Assembly (NCBI GenBank): GCA_947044365.1
Contig: OX345636.1
Span: 37,597,212 to 37,661,211 of the forward strand
Origin: Petrosia ficiformis
Taxonomy: Eukaryota; Porifera; Demospongiae; Haplosclerida; Petrosiidae
Direction of reading: 5' to 3'
Length of the DNA stretch: 64,000 bases
Under the pieces are notes generated by a model. The model was not told where the DNA came from and did no database searches. It saw only the letters and a program-made list of their open reading frames with translations. Below, piece by piece: positions 23,101-37,400 of the stretch (position 1 is its first letter; every line of letters begins with the position of its first letter). Both the position numbers and the translations under genes were made by a program.

Positions 23101-26100
23101 AAAGTATTACCCTTCTTTTTGTATAATAGTTTATTACAAGAGAAAGATATTACAAAAGCTTTAATAAAAAATATTAGTCTCAGGATAATTATGTGCATCC
23201 AATCACGTTAATTCTCACATGGTATCTTATACAAAATGATAATGGGAATGCATTGATACTTACCGCACCAATAGTAGATAACCAACCCTCATATGTCACA
23301 GTAACAAAACACTCCCAAAGAGTGCTACAAAATAGATTATTTTGGGTTTCAAAGTACTCATGTAAGAATGCAAATGCAATCACAGAAAACATCAGAATCA
23401 GCACTTCTCCAATAATAGCAACATATATCAGCTGAACAGCTATAATAAAAAAATAATTATTATTTTCAATCAATGCACAGTTGATATACATACATCATAA
23501 ACACAACATGAAACCTGAAAACCAATTGTTTCAGAGGTCAAACACTATAATAAAGCATTAATTTAAGGGTCATTCCAATCATTTCATTTTTTTCACATCA
23601 CCCTTTCAGAATCGAATGAAACTTGGTGTGTACGTAGTACTTGCAGTTTTATGAAGCCAGATAAAATTTTGAACTCATTTGTTGTATGGCTTCCTGGTTA
23701 AAGCCAATTAACAATTCAAATTTTTGCTACCACTGGCTACTATTTAATTCCCTGTAACTTTCCCATTCCACATCATTTCGACATCAATGACTAGTGTCTA
23801 CTATATCTATTGCATACTTGGTAAAGTATAATTAATTAATTATGTACAAATTTGTGCACATCTACGACACATGATTCCACTTGAGACATGGAATAAAAAT
23901 TCAATCTTTTTTAAAATTTATACATGCAGAAATCTAAATATCTTACCACTTTTTCTGAGAGCAGTTAGCAAATATTGTACAACGTCAATATTTAGGGTTA
24001 CATATATCAAACAGAAGCAATAGAAATATCCACTCGATCCAAGGGCAAGAATAGAACACACAACAAACAAGACACGATAAATAGATTGGAAACCCAGCAG
24101 ATCAATACCCAAATAGCGAGCAGATTTTGTGGTTGATGAGTTATTTCTCTCACTCCAGCTTAATGGACAGATTTTCTTTAAAGATTCTTGACGAGTTACC
24201 CACTGTTTGAAGTCGTATCTATAAATGAATAGCAAAAATGGCAATGTGAGAACAAACTGACTTACAAATCAATTGAACTATAATATGTTCATATTGACAC
24301 ATTAGCTCAATTGGAGGATCTTACTATATATTATAACTGCTGGGTTAAAATGTCACATACAGTTAGGTATATGCTACATTTGCCAAGACCTCAAACATCA
24401 CGACCATTAGCCCAATAGTAGTATGATTGTTTCACACAGAGATGAATATATAATTATTATAGAATACACTGTTGCAGTTACTGTACGTGTAACTGAAGTA
24501 TGATATGTACTATATACTGATACAATAAAAACCAAAAACATTTTTTTTTAAACTTGTTTATTAGTCACAAAGTAAGCTTCCATAACTTAATAAGTAGTAA
24601 TTTATCACAAGTATATCCATCCACATTTAACTACTCCACTTACATCTGTTTCCTAAACCAATCATAAGGTAAACAGTGTTTACTAATAAGAGGATATCCC
24701 TTGATGTAGTACTCCAACATCATGAAGATGCCCAGTACAAGATGTAGACCACCCAGGATAAATAGCAGATAGGATGAGTACCACAGAGGTGTGTCTGGTT
24801 TCAAGATGATCGAAGAGTTTGTGGCAAAGGTAGTCTCACTGTACATAATAAGTATGAACATTTAATGAAGGTAGCAAACATGCATCTACATTGAAATGAC
24901 AATGAATCTTATCTGATAGGCTATACCTTTCTGGAACTTTAAACACAGAGAGTACCAAAAGATTCAGTAGTATAGTGAGAAAACTAAGAATGTATTGTCG
25001 AGGCATACTATAATTATGAAAAATCACATAATCTTATTCACTTTGTGTAATGTATTTCATGTACCTTAATTCATAAATAGGATAGTAAATCCACTTGTAT
25101 TTCTGGAAAATGTTATGCTACATGTAAGTAATGACTGATAATCTTAAATGTATTTTTGACATAATTACACATGAATACCCTGTGTCGTGCACGAAGTCGA
25201 ATTGAGTCAGTCCATTTTGTAAACTCAGTCAACGTTTGCTCCCGGGTTTCTTCCAAAATTCCATTATTCACTTTTGCTTTTTCTCCTTCAGTGAGTGAAT
25301 GCTGTAAAATATTTATAATTTTATAATAAAATAGAATTATTTAACTTTATATCCTTATACTAGTACTTAGAAATGGAGAGTGAAATGCATAACTATTTAG
25401 CTGGAAAAAAAAACATTAGAATAATGGACATACCACAGGATCAAATGGAAAGTACACATGAGATAAGATATGATCTTCCTTTTCTTCAACAGGTTTATAC
25501 ATCAATTCAATGTGACAAGTTAACTTTTCAAATTCATCCCAAACTTTTTTTTCATCAGCATTTAAATACCATTTTGTTCTCACTGAAAGTGAAATGGAAT
25601 GCTAAGCATTAAATTATTGACTAATATTTGAACATATCACTACACACTATTACAGGCGATAGTATGTTGCATCATTTGGATTTTCATCAAACTTAACGAA
25701 ACATATATACCTATCTCTTGTTATGTAATTAAACTGTTGTTGGTATTAGCAAAACATAGCTATCACACTATCTTCCAAATTCTGCTTGTTTATAATCATG
25801 TATGTATATTTATAACCTATCTAATTAAACAAATATTCTATAACCTTTTAGTACAGAGAAACAGTTTTTAAAACTCTCACATTAAAACACGGAACAGGGT
25901 GCTCATATAACTCAAAAACATAAGTTGCATTTGACTAATTCACAAACTAAATATCCGGGACTGAACATATTTTAGTTCTGGCTTTTGCAATGGAGATTAG
26001 CTCTTCAACCAAATATTTGTATAAGAATGTCATAATAACCAAGTAAGATATATGTGAACTTCTGCTAGACTACAACAGAATGACTTTTGAATAAACAAAA

Positions 26101-29100
26101 CAAGTCAAGACTGTGAATACTTGACATTATAATTACATATGATGACAGCATCTGTCTGCAATTACTATTAGTATAACATATTTATCTTCAGTAAAGTTTC
26201 AGCACATGCCCATATCAAGTGGATAATATGATCAGTGGTATGTGTCAAGCATTTATGAATAATTGTACACTGTTCACAGGGTTAACAAAATCTGCACTAC
26301 AGTAGGACTTTTGACTAAATATAGTCAAACGCTTGCACATATTACAAACACTTTAAATGGTAAGGCACATTTACTGGGACACATGTCCCCCTATCCAGAG
26401 AAAGTTACCCTACCTAGCAGTGATTCACTTGATGGAGTTATTGTCAGATTGTTATCAGGACCTAGAATGAGAGAAGATTAATCAGTAATAATTATGTCTG
26501 CTTATACTTCAGAAATGCTAACATCATTGTAGTATCCAAATATTTTTTTAAAAATGAATCAAAAAAGCACAGAAGCAAATTGGGATGGTACCTTAGCAAC
26601 AAAATTAAACTATCAGTTCCACATAACAGCCCTGCATAGATAGATATTGTTTTCATTTCATTTTTACTTATTTACGTTTGTTGGGTGGAAATTATTATAG
26701 TCTATTCACGCTGAGGAGACACAGGAAGTATTAGCGAATGCACTAGTATGTAGTCAGATGACTTCAAGCACATTTTTGCGGGTTTTACGTCATAATACAC
26801 ATTCCGTTCACTGCACACGCATGTTTGTTGGGGAAAAGAAAGCCATGCCAGGACGAGGAAATCGAGTAAGTAATACAGCAAAGGGTTTGATAAGTAATGT
26901 TTATAGGTAGTTCAAGAGCCAGCAGAACAAGTCCAAGGTTTCTGGTAGTGTATTGAAGAAAACGATGGAAGCGACTGGGTTTTGTAGGAGTACTGTATAT
27001 CATGTCATGAATGAGCAGAAGCAACTCAGAGAAAAAAGTTTGAATCTCCCAGTTAAAAGGTATGTAAAAAGTAGAAAGAGTATTTGTATTGATGATTTTG
27101 ATGTTGCTGCTATACGAAGAACTGTTCGTGAATTTTATGATCGTAAAGAGTATCCTACCATTTCCACAATAATTATTTTATATTCATTCCTTTAAAACCG
27201 GCTTTTTTTAAAAGCCACCAACCTCTCAAAAGACTTTTTACATACCTCTCAATTTGAAGTTTCATAATGTATTGTTTTAAATTAGATTAATGATAATAAT
27301 GATAATCTACTTTAACAAATTAAAATATTAGAATAAAATAAATAATTACCAATTAAAAAGAAAAGGTTAAGTACTTGAAAAAGGAGTGAGATACTTCATG
27401 TCATAGCAGTGCAAAAGGTGAGACCTCATTTTGTGCTGACAGAAGAATGTAGTGGAAATGTGAAAACCAAACAAGACTGAAGTAGCTGTTGCAATTGTAA
27501 ACAACCCACAATCATTCCTCCCACTTGCTTTTGTGTCTTGACAACTTCTATAACCTGATCATCGGATATTTTTTATCACCTTCATGGTTTCTTCATACAC
27601 TGAGTCAAAAAGTGTAAGTGTTAAGCCCTCAATATCTGGAATTGCTTGCTCAACAGTCTTTGTCCAAAGTTTATATTTTGATCAGTCAGGTGCTTTTTTT
27701 CAATTAATAATGTTTTGTCCTCTTCAGTCACACAAACTCCATGGCATCTCACCCAAACTGTTTCAGTATCATTAGCAGCTTCTGGCATAGTAACATCAAC
27801 GTTGGAGGCTGTATAGTCGAGAGGGTAGAAGAGATTTCAATTAACTTTTTAGTCTTTGATATTTCCTTAGAACCACAAGAAAAAGTAATTGTGCAGGGTA
27901 CTTCAAGGCCTCCTTGAACTAAATCAGCTGAGTATCGCCTTCTGCCAGTAACTTGGCAAAAATACTTCCATTCTTAGAAAAAGATGACTTACAGTAGATA
28001 TACGGCGAGGAAGATGACCAACTGTTATATCATTCGTAGTAACAGCTGCCACTGCATATGGATTATGAAGATTACCGAATTCTGGCTTACAAGCAAGATA
28101 ATCTCCAATAGGAGCTGTTCATATATCCTTGTAGATATGATACACTCGAATACAATCATTTATAGAAAGGTACTGTTCTTGACACTAACGAGTAACGAAA
28201 AACGAGTAATGATTCTATCTACACACGTGGTAAGGGCATTACCAGACATAATTAATGAGGCGAGGGCACGGGGTGTTGGTTATTTGCAAATTACATATTT
28301 TTGTTACAATTGTGAAACTTTTGTCCTTCAAAAATGTCTCACTGAGTCACTATACAGTATTTATATGAAAGAGAAATAATATAAATATTTATCTAGTTTT
28401 GTTACTTGCTGGTTCTCTACTTTAACAAATATCTCTGGCCATCTGGAAGGTATTGTTAGTACTTTGTTTAAACTCTATTTACAATGTACATGTATGTAAT
28501 ATATAGTGCTCTATGATTACACTAAAGCATGTTTATTTCAGTTACTGGCAAAAAAACATCGGCTAGAAATAATAATTACTTCTAATACAAGAGGGTTGCA
28601 GTCAAAAATAGCTTTTTAACCATTTCACAAATCAATGATAATTTTATTAACCAAATGTTTGTCTACTACCTTCCATCAGTGGTATAATATAATACAAATA
28701 TACTACATGGACACATGCAGGAATTGAAACAAGTCACACACAGTCATGCTCCAATGAATCAATGATTGGGTATCTGGAGTGTAATTTGTAGACTGCATGA
28801 GAGGTAAGTACATATTTCTGATAAAGGACCTTTCATTCTATTCATAGCATTCTTCTATTAGCGGATGTGTTTGTGTTTATTGTAATCAATATGGTGGTCA
28901 GCAGAGAGAACATGTTCAGCCAGGGTACTGGTGTTAGTGTTTGGGTGTGGACATACAGCTTGTTGGTTTTCTTTTAATCTGTGAAATGCCTCTTCCAGTC
29001 TGTCCAATGTAAGATAGTGAGCAATCACAACACAGAATGTGTAGACTACAACTGTCTGGGAGAAGAACAGGAACAGGATACTTGTGTTGAGACAAAATAT

Positions 29101-32100
29101 TAGAGTTGGTTTGAATACTATCTTGATGTTAAGTTGTTGGAGAATTCTTCAATTGTCCTTGTATATGTATGTAAGAAAAGACTAGCAGAAACCTGCATGC
29201 ATGATTGATTGGTTTGACTGTGAGCTTGGTCTTTGATCATGCCATCTTCTTCAACTTCATACACCATGCCCTCAATCATTGGAGCATAATTCAGATGACT
29301 GCATGAGACCTGTTTTAATTAATTAATTCCTGCATGTGTCCCTGTAGTATACAAGTTAACTGGTTTTTGCATTATATTATATCACTGATGAAGGTAGTTG
29401 ACAAACATTTGGTTAATAGAAAAAAAGAATGACTGACACAATCATTTAGACTTACATTATGATTATACATTTATAGTTATGCACATACCAATTTTACAGA
29501 CCACACCCAGAGTATGAGCAACCAGACGAAGAATATGGTAAGCCCCTATAATCTATTGTAAAGACAAATACACATCAATAGCAAACGCGATACCTTATGT
29601 TAATTTGTTCATACCTTCCATTTGAACATGGCATCAAAAATAATATCCCAGTCAACACTGTTAGAAAAACTAATTATTAATAGAGAACTTTGTTCATCTG
29701 TCTCTTCCAGTAATATTTGTATTAGCTCAATAACTTTTTTAGTTAAATCCTTCCTCTCTTCACTGTCAGGATTAGGCTGTACAGAATAAACATAAGTATG
29801 TTGAGGAGAATACATTCTGGAGTTACAAAATTTTATACTATGAGCTATGTGTTTCAACTTAGAGATGGTTTGGGCACTTCACTGATCGAATAGCCCCCAT
29901 TTCATCAAATAATTCTCTTAACAGTAGTCTAAGATGAAAAGTAGACCAAATGGGAGTAGCTACGTCACGAATATACCAAAGCTACAACTTTAAAATCCCA
30001 ACAACATTCTACTCACACATATAATAATAATAATATTTTAAAGTTCTCTCAGGAGCTGGTAATTATCTACATGTAGTGCAAAATTCTGACTAAAATTCAA
30101 AATCTACATGCAGCTCTCAGCAAACATTATATAATTATTATTTTCAGTTACTCACTTCTCTGTAGAGTGGAAGATACTACTAGGGTATCTTTTGACAAGC
30201 AAGTGGCATCCTGTCTAAACTTATATTATTATCAGATGCAACTATTTATGATTTCTAACTTGCATAGCTGACAAAATGAACTCTAGAAATATCAAATTCA
30301 AGTTGTGTTACGCTCATTAAAACTAGTATCAAAAATAGTCTCAATGTCTTACAAGGACATTGGTAGTCTTAGACCAAAACTGCTAAACATGGTAAGTAAA
30401 CTCAACATATTCTCAATTATAACACTCACACAATACAACTCACATTTTTAGTGTCATCTACGAATTTACTGAGTAGGTTGTTAATAGTGTCAGTGATCTG
30501 ACATTGGAAAACTGCTGTTTGGTTGTCATAGCTACCAGCACATGCCTTGATAAGTGCCTACAAAAAAACACAAAAATACAATAAAGATATACATAAATGT
30601 ACTATTAGTCTATTATGAATCCAACGAGGATATACGTAAATGTACTATTATGAATCCAACGAGGATATATGTAAATGTACTATTATGAATCCAACGAGGA
30701 TATACATAAATGTACTATTATGAATCCAATGAAGTTGTCATCATTTATAAATTGCACTTATCATCACTCACTTGCATAACATATACATGTAAATAATTGA
30801 AATATAAATGAAATGGGATAGTATCTTTCTGTCTACGCACATTCACTTACATTAGTCAGAAAGTAATATATCACATAATCATTAAAGTTTTGAAATATAT
30901 AACATTACATTGTCTACCTCAATAGCTTTTTGAATGACTAAAAGGTATCGTGGATAATTCATTAGAATTTCAGTCCAATTGTTTTCAGTTTGTTCACTTA
31001 GCACCTGCAAAAGAATAGCAATCTTCTTTACAATGTGGTGTTCCTAGAAGGTGATTAAAAGATGAGACTCAAAAATTAAAAAAGCACACATTATAAGTAC
31101 GTATATGTAAATATTTATCTATCTGAAATTGCTTATCAGTTAAGTTGGCATCTATATGGAAACTCTACTAGTTACATTAAAATACATTCGGTAGCTATAG
31201 CAACTAGGTTCTGATGCTGTATGGCTTCGCTATCTTATATGTAATAGTATGCATGTAGACTATAAAACATCAGCATATGTAACAAATGTGTTTCTATAAT
31301 AATTGATAAAATAACAATTGTTATTATACTATACTTGTCCTATCCTAACTAATCAAATTACAGATTTTGAGGGATGTAATGTGGTTTAAGTCCACTATCA
31401 CTAAAGATAATGGAACCAATTAATCAGATCCATTTGGTTGCTGATACTGAGAGAGAGAGTTAGAATTCAGTTATTGTACACCTACATCATCTGACAGATT
31501 GTACTATTTGTTAGATTACTGTCAGTCACTATCCCTCATTGTATTGATTATGGCAGGGCATAGATTCAAGCTTATATTAAAGAGGAAAAAGTACATTAAA
31601 AAACTAAGAAGACTACAACACAAGTTGGTGTAAATCTGATTAGTCATGTAGAGTAGAGTATAGATTGTATAAGTTAAATATATCCTTCCTGCCAGCAGTG
31701 TTAGCTCTAGGTTTACATCACTGGGTGTCAGGTCTTAATTCATTAGGGTAGTTCAATATAAAGTATAACAACCATGTTCTAATTTAGCTAAGGAAAATTG
31801 GATTTCCAGTGAGCCTGGCAGTTCCTTGCTTGCTGCTTCGTCTTGGGGACAAGTCAGTGTCACAATAATCATCTGAATCTTCTGAATCTTGGCTCCAGAC
31901 AATAAGCTAGCCATAGCCACGCTAAAACATGTGTGAACTGTATTACTATCTAATTACCCGCATGTGAAAATTAGAAATTATACATACATAACAACAGTAA
32001 TTATTATTATTATTATTTAGTGGTGGGCGATACCAATAATTTTCGTTTTGATACGATACCGAGTAATTTAAGAAGTAGTATTAATGGTATCGAGTATGAT

Positions 32101-33997
32101 ACTGATACTTGATAATGCGTATGCACATGTTTACAAAAACATCAAATTTTATACAAATTCAGTTCAAAATGTGGAAGCGATATGAAAAGGTTTCTGTTAA
32201 ATGGACGTGTCTGAAGTGTGGTGATTGATATCAGTATCAATACTTGGACAGTATTTTGGAATAGAATTGCCTATCACTACTATTATCGAGGAACAGGTCC
32301 AGGAACGTTCTCTTTGCCTACATTAGGCATCTTAGGTAAGTACTAAGGCATCTGGAGATGCCTAGATGCTTTCTAGTGCCAACATTGATGACCAGTTATA
32401 TCCGTAAGAAAAAAATTAGTATTTTCACAAGGCCTCGGAAGTCACTCAAACTATGCCCTTGGGACTTCCTCAGCTTCTCTCAAGCACTGCTTTTCCTATG
32501 GGATATCACAGGTTTTATATCCCTGGCAAGAGGGACATATAATACACTTATATTACTAGCTACCTTTAAAGTTAACTCTTTGCCTTGAAGAAGTTTCTGC
32601 ATTTCTCGGTTTTGTCCATCACAAAGACTAGAGATACAATCCAAGACAATACAAGCTGTTCGCATACTCTCTTCAAAGGAGCCTTCCTATTTGTCAAATG
32701 TATGATTAACACATAAAGTAAAAAGATACAGCAACCGTCATAGTGAATGCACAACAACATATATAATACATATATAGCCCATTATCATGTCATTGCTACA
32801 TGTTATATACCAGTTTCCTGATATAGTAGCAGATGCTGTAATTACAGTAATAGTATCCCACATGAGTAATTAATGGTACAGAATCACTTATAGAATACAA
32901 AAGCAGTCAACTTCCTAAAATTTAATCCCTCTTACTCTTGCATGCCATCCTTGTGCCAGGAATTATTTCAGTAATAGACTGCATATTATTAGCCATTCTA
33001 TTATCAATATTTATGTTTTACTTGTAAACAGCTTGAAGTAAATACATCATCATTATAATAGTAGTTACTGAAATACATATCATAGCTAATTAGATATTCA
33101 TAAATTGTTATCCCATAACTTTAAATGAATCACAATCACATGTAAAATTCAAATAGGATATACTTACAATAATTCCAGCTCTCTCAATAATAGAAAGACT
33201 TCTTCCAAGTACTGGTACTACTGTTCAAGAAAAAACGTCATATGATTATGTACTTATTACAAATGTTTTCAAATGTGAATTACAGCACTATTATTATAAA
33301 AGCAGTGAATGGATACATTCACTTTGTACATGGGTCTACTTGGTTTTGGATTTATTCTCATTCACAAAAAGAATATTAAAAACTGCACACATTTCTATAG
33401 TATTCAGTGTTTGTATGTATACATGTGATAACTTTTCTCCTCCTCTCGTAGCTTTGCATTCTAATAAGCACCAATCAAGTACAAATAACAATATTTGGTT
33501 ATTGCTTTGCTTGAGAGAGAAAAAAAGTATATTTTATGATCAATACTTACATTCTTGGCTAACGGGCAAATCCATTTGGCTCTCAAGACTTTGCATCAGT
33601 GGTTCATAAACATCAACGGATTCATCGGATGTAACACTCTCTTGATCAGGCTCTACACTACCAGTAACTAGTATCAAAGAGATGTTCAGTTAATTGACTG
33701 ATTGAGTAGAGATAACAGTTTGAATCTTCATTTACTTATTATACATTATTAATTGAGAAATGTATTATTTATAAGTTATGGTGAAACACGTTTAAACACA
33801 ACTTCAATGCACATGCATGTTACATATTCACAGAACATGTATATATGATATAAACATGTACCTGATCTTGTGAAGGATCCTTGAGACCCTCGGCTTGTCT
33901 AAAATATCATAAAATTACATACAATAACTACCTCTTTTTTTTGCATGTACACACTACATAATATACATATATATATAATACATATAATACATAATTA

Positions 33998-34045
<48 letters not shown>

Positions 34046-34430
34046 ACAGCTAACAGGTACATCAACGAATTCATCGGATGTAACACTCTCTTGATCAGGC
34101 TCTACACTACCAGTAACTAGTATCAAAGAGATGTTCAGTTGACTGATTGAGTAGAGATAACAGTTTGAATCTTCATTTACTTATTTTACATTATTAATTG
34201 AGAAATGTATTATTTATAAGTTATCGTGAAACACGTTTAAACACAACTTCAATGCTCATACAAGTTACATATTCACAGAGAATGTATATATTATGATATA
34301 AACATGTACCTGATGTTGTGAAGGATCCTTGAGACCCTCGGCTTGTCTAAAATATCATAAAATTACATACAATAACTACCCAATTTTTTGCACGTACACA
34401 TTATATATATACATATATATAATACATATA

Positions 34431-34475
<45 letters not shown>

Positions 34476-37400
34476 TATATACCATAGCTAACAGGTACAT
34501 CAAAGTTACCGACAGGTGTTATATACGTGATATACACCTAACAACAGGTGGATATGAAACCACAGGGCTGGTATAAGACCTATAATGATATTCATAATAA
34601 AATGCATCAGTCTGAGCATGCACAGTCAAGTTGTAAATTGAAAAATAGGAAGAGAAGTTGAGTTGTTTACAAATGGAAAAAGAGAAGAAAAGGTGCATAC
34701 GTGTCTCCAAGAAAAGCACCTTAAAACAACATTGAATCTAATTATCCCACATGTGCATAAACCATAAGATTGTTTGTTGAGACTGGAAAACAAAGTCAGA
34801 TAACATTGATGCACATGTTGGGTATAGATGTAGCATGACTATTTGGTGTGTATCAGCAATATCAGCCCTTCACCCCTCAATAGCAGCCCTCGGCTTCACC
34901 TCACGGTTCAGGTCTGATATTGCTGATACACACCTCGAAGTCATGTTATATATATTACATATATACATATATACAATACCTCTAGGAGAGCTGTAATTTA
35001 CAGATTTTGATTTATAGTAACTGAGCCCAAGGGCTATAGACCCTCAGATACAATGCTCATAGACATGTTATCAACCGATTTGTATAATTTTTGAGTGGGT
35101 GAATGTGCTTTTTTTGCTTCCCACACAATCAAAATGTATTATTTGGTTAAAAGTCATTTTGGTTTTTGAAGCAAAATAAAGCCAACAGTGATATCGATAC
35201 AACTGATTTGTAGCACTAGCAGGACACACTGCATATAATATGTACATTGTATAAATTATATACTTTTTGCAATGTTGAGTAGGTGGAACAAAGAAGCTGG
35301 ACAGACTATAATTGAGTTAGATTGACTTGATTCAACTAGGTATGACAATGCTAGGTGCCCGCTCATTTCCACAACGTTTATTATTCATATAACTATTTGT
35401 GTGTGTTACGTATGTATTGTATACACTGTTAAAGGAAGTGTATAAATGAGTATGTGTTTAATGAAATCAACTTGTGGAAATTGTAATTAATAGAAGAAGG
35501 GTAAACAAGAAATTGTTAAGGAGAAATCCATTAGCATTGATTTGGTCATAAAAGCAATCATAAGGATAATTTTTATGGCCAATAGGGCCATCCCTATGAT
35601 TGCTTTCAAACGGGTTCAATGTATGTTTATATAAATATATTCTTGTGTCACTTACGCGAGTATGTGTTGCATACGTAGTCAAGGAAGTTGCATCATTCCG
35701 GGAGGAGCACTTGGTCAATTAATGGGCATGGCGTGTAATAGAACGCGCACTTGAGCTGCACAGAGCAGCAGAAAGAAAGCTGCTTGTAACTAATAGCTAA
35801 CTATTCTACCTGAAATGTATTCCTAAAGTTCTACAAAGTCCTTTAAAGGGTAAGGACAGTGGATAATCAAAATAATAACTATAATAGGCTGTTGTGTTTC
35901 AGGCATGATAAAGTCAGCTATGATTACTGAATGCTGGACACCACAAAGCAGTCATAAGGATACTTTTTCTCTATATATATCTTGTTTCCATATAATTAGC
36001 TTGTTACTAAGTATTAAACAGTTGTGTATTTGTGAATGTTAACAACAGTAAATGATCAAAACAAAAACTTAGAAAAGTTTACAGTCTTATAGCAGACTAG
36101 GTTGAGGTAACTGAGAAAGAAATACAGAAAGGATGAAAGAAAGAAAATAAGAAGGAAGAAAAAAAAGGATATCAATGATTTGTGCCTTTTGAAGCCTTTG
36201 AACTGGTAAGCTTTCAGATGCATCTTTGATGAGGTAGGTGTAGGAGAATCCAATTTAATAGCCCTAAAATCTTCAAAACGTTGTGTATGGTCATTCCTAC
36301 ATAGACATTTGCTATCGCACTCTTTGACACAAAATTTACAGTTAATTATTCATCACGGTATGTAATCCACTAAATTGTAATGTTTTAAGGAATACAAAAC
36401 AATAAATCTAAATAAGCATAATATTATATACATGTATAATTATAATCACAACTGAATTCATGATACTCGTACTGACCTTAAGACTGGATGATTAAAAACA
36501 GCAATGGCATTTTCCAAGAGGTCGTATACCCTTTTAGAAAACAAAGACTTTTCACTAGATATTTTTTTCTGTACAAAGTCTTGGGCTGTTCTATTTGCTT
36601 TGGAAGTCAAGTGTTTTAGTAGTCCCAGGACTTGTAATGTCACTTCATCATCTTCATGATCAAGATGGATCAAGGCCTATAAATAAACAAAAAATGTTCT
36701 GAGTCTGTAATCAAGGAAAATGGGATATCAAACAAAACAATCTGTATCCTATACATGTATATATTTGAAATCATTTCTCATTCTAATAGCTCTAATTTGT
36801 TTTCTCAGTATCTCTGTAGATTGACATATAAATTATACTTTGAACAGGAATGCATTATTGGCCTTATATAACCAGTTTTACTGATGATTACATATCATTT
36901 ATCTTAATACCTTGCTATGAACTTTCTGTTTCACAAACATATTTTGCAAGTCCTCAAGAGAACTACAATAAAGGAAATCAATAAGTGTTGATATACAAAG
37001 AGTTGAAGAAGTGAGATATAAACAGGCAAGTACAGAAGATCGCCATTGTTAAGTTCTAACCTTTCCTCTTGTGATTCCTTACGATGCAGAATACCAGATA
37101 AAGATTGCAGTGTGTTTATCAGTAGTCTATCATATGTAGCTTTATCTTTACTATCAAGAGGCTGTTGTAACAGTTTGTGAAGGATCCTATAAGCAGAAAA
37201 CACCATTTAGTGTTGTTGATACAAAACATTATAGATATTAGGGCTGGAACAGAATCTGTTTAATTGTTGGATTCAGCATACAGGTCTATTTCTTTGTAAC
37301 CAGATACTCATGTAATGATTGGATATGCACAGAAACTGAACATGTTATAATGAATGCACTCACAGAGAAGTACCCTCATCACAAGTGTGATTGGGAAACA

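Noticed and set aside
27984..28379. 131-codon plus-strand open frame
   Set aside because: It overlaps the better-supported minus-strand HIRAN-like remnant and shows no recognisable motif on the plus strand.
29383..29418. Hammerhead ribozyme core (CTGATGA) in the Penelope-like end
   Set aside because: The matching GAAA and stem partners were not found nearby.
30611..30730. CRISPR-like regular repeats
   Set aside because: The 35-bp units are directly adjacent with no unique spacers, in a metazoan intron; this is a minisatellite.
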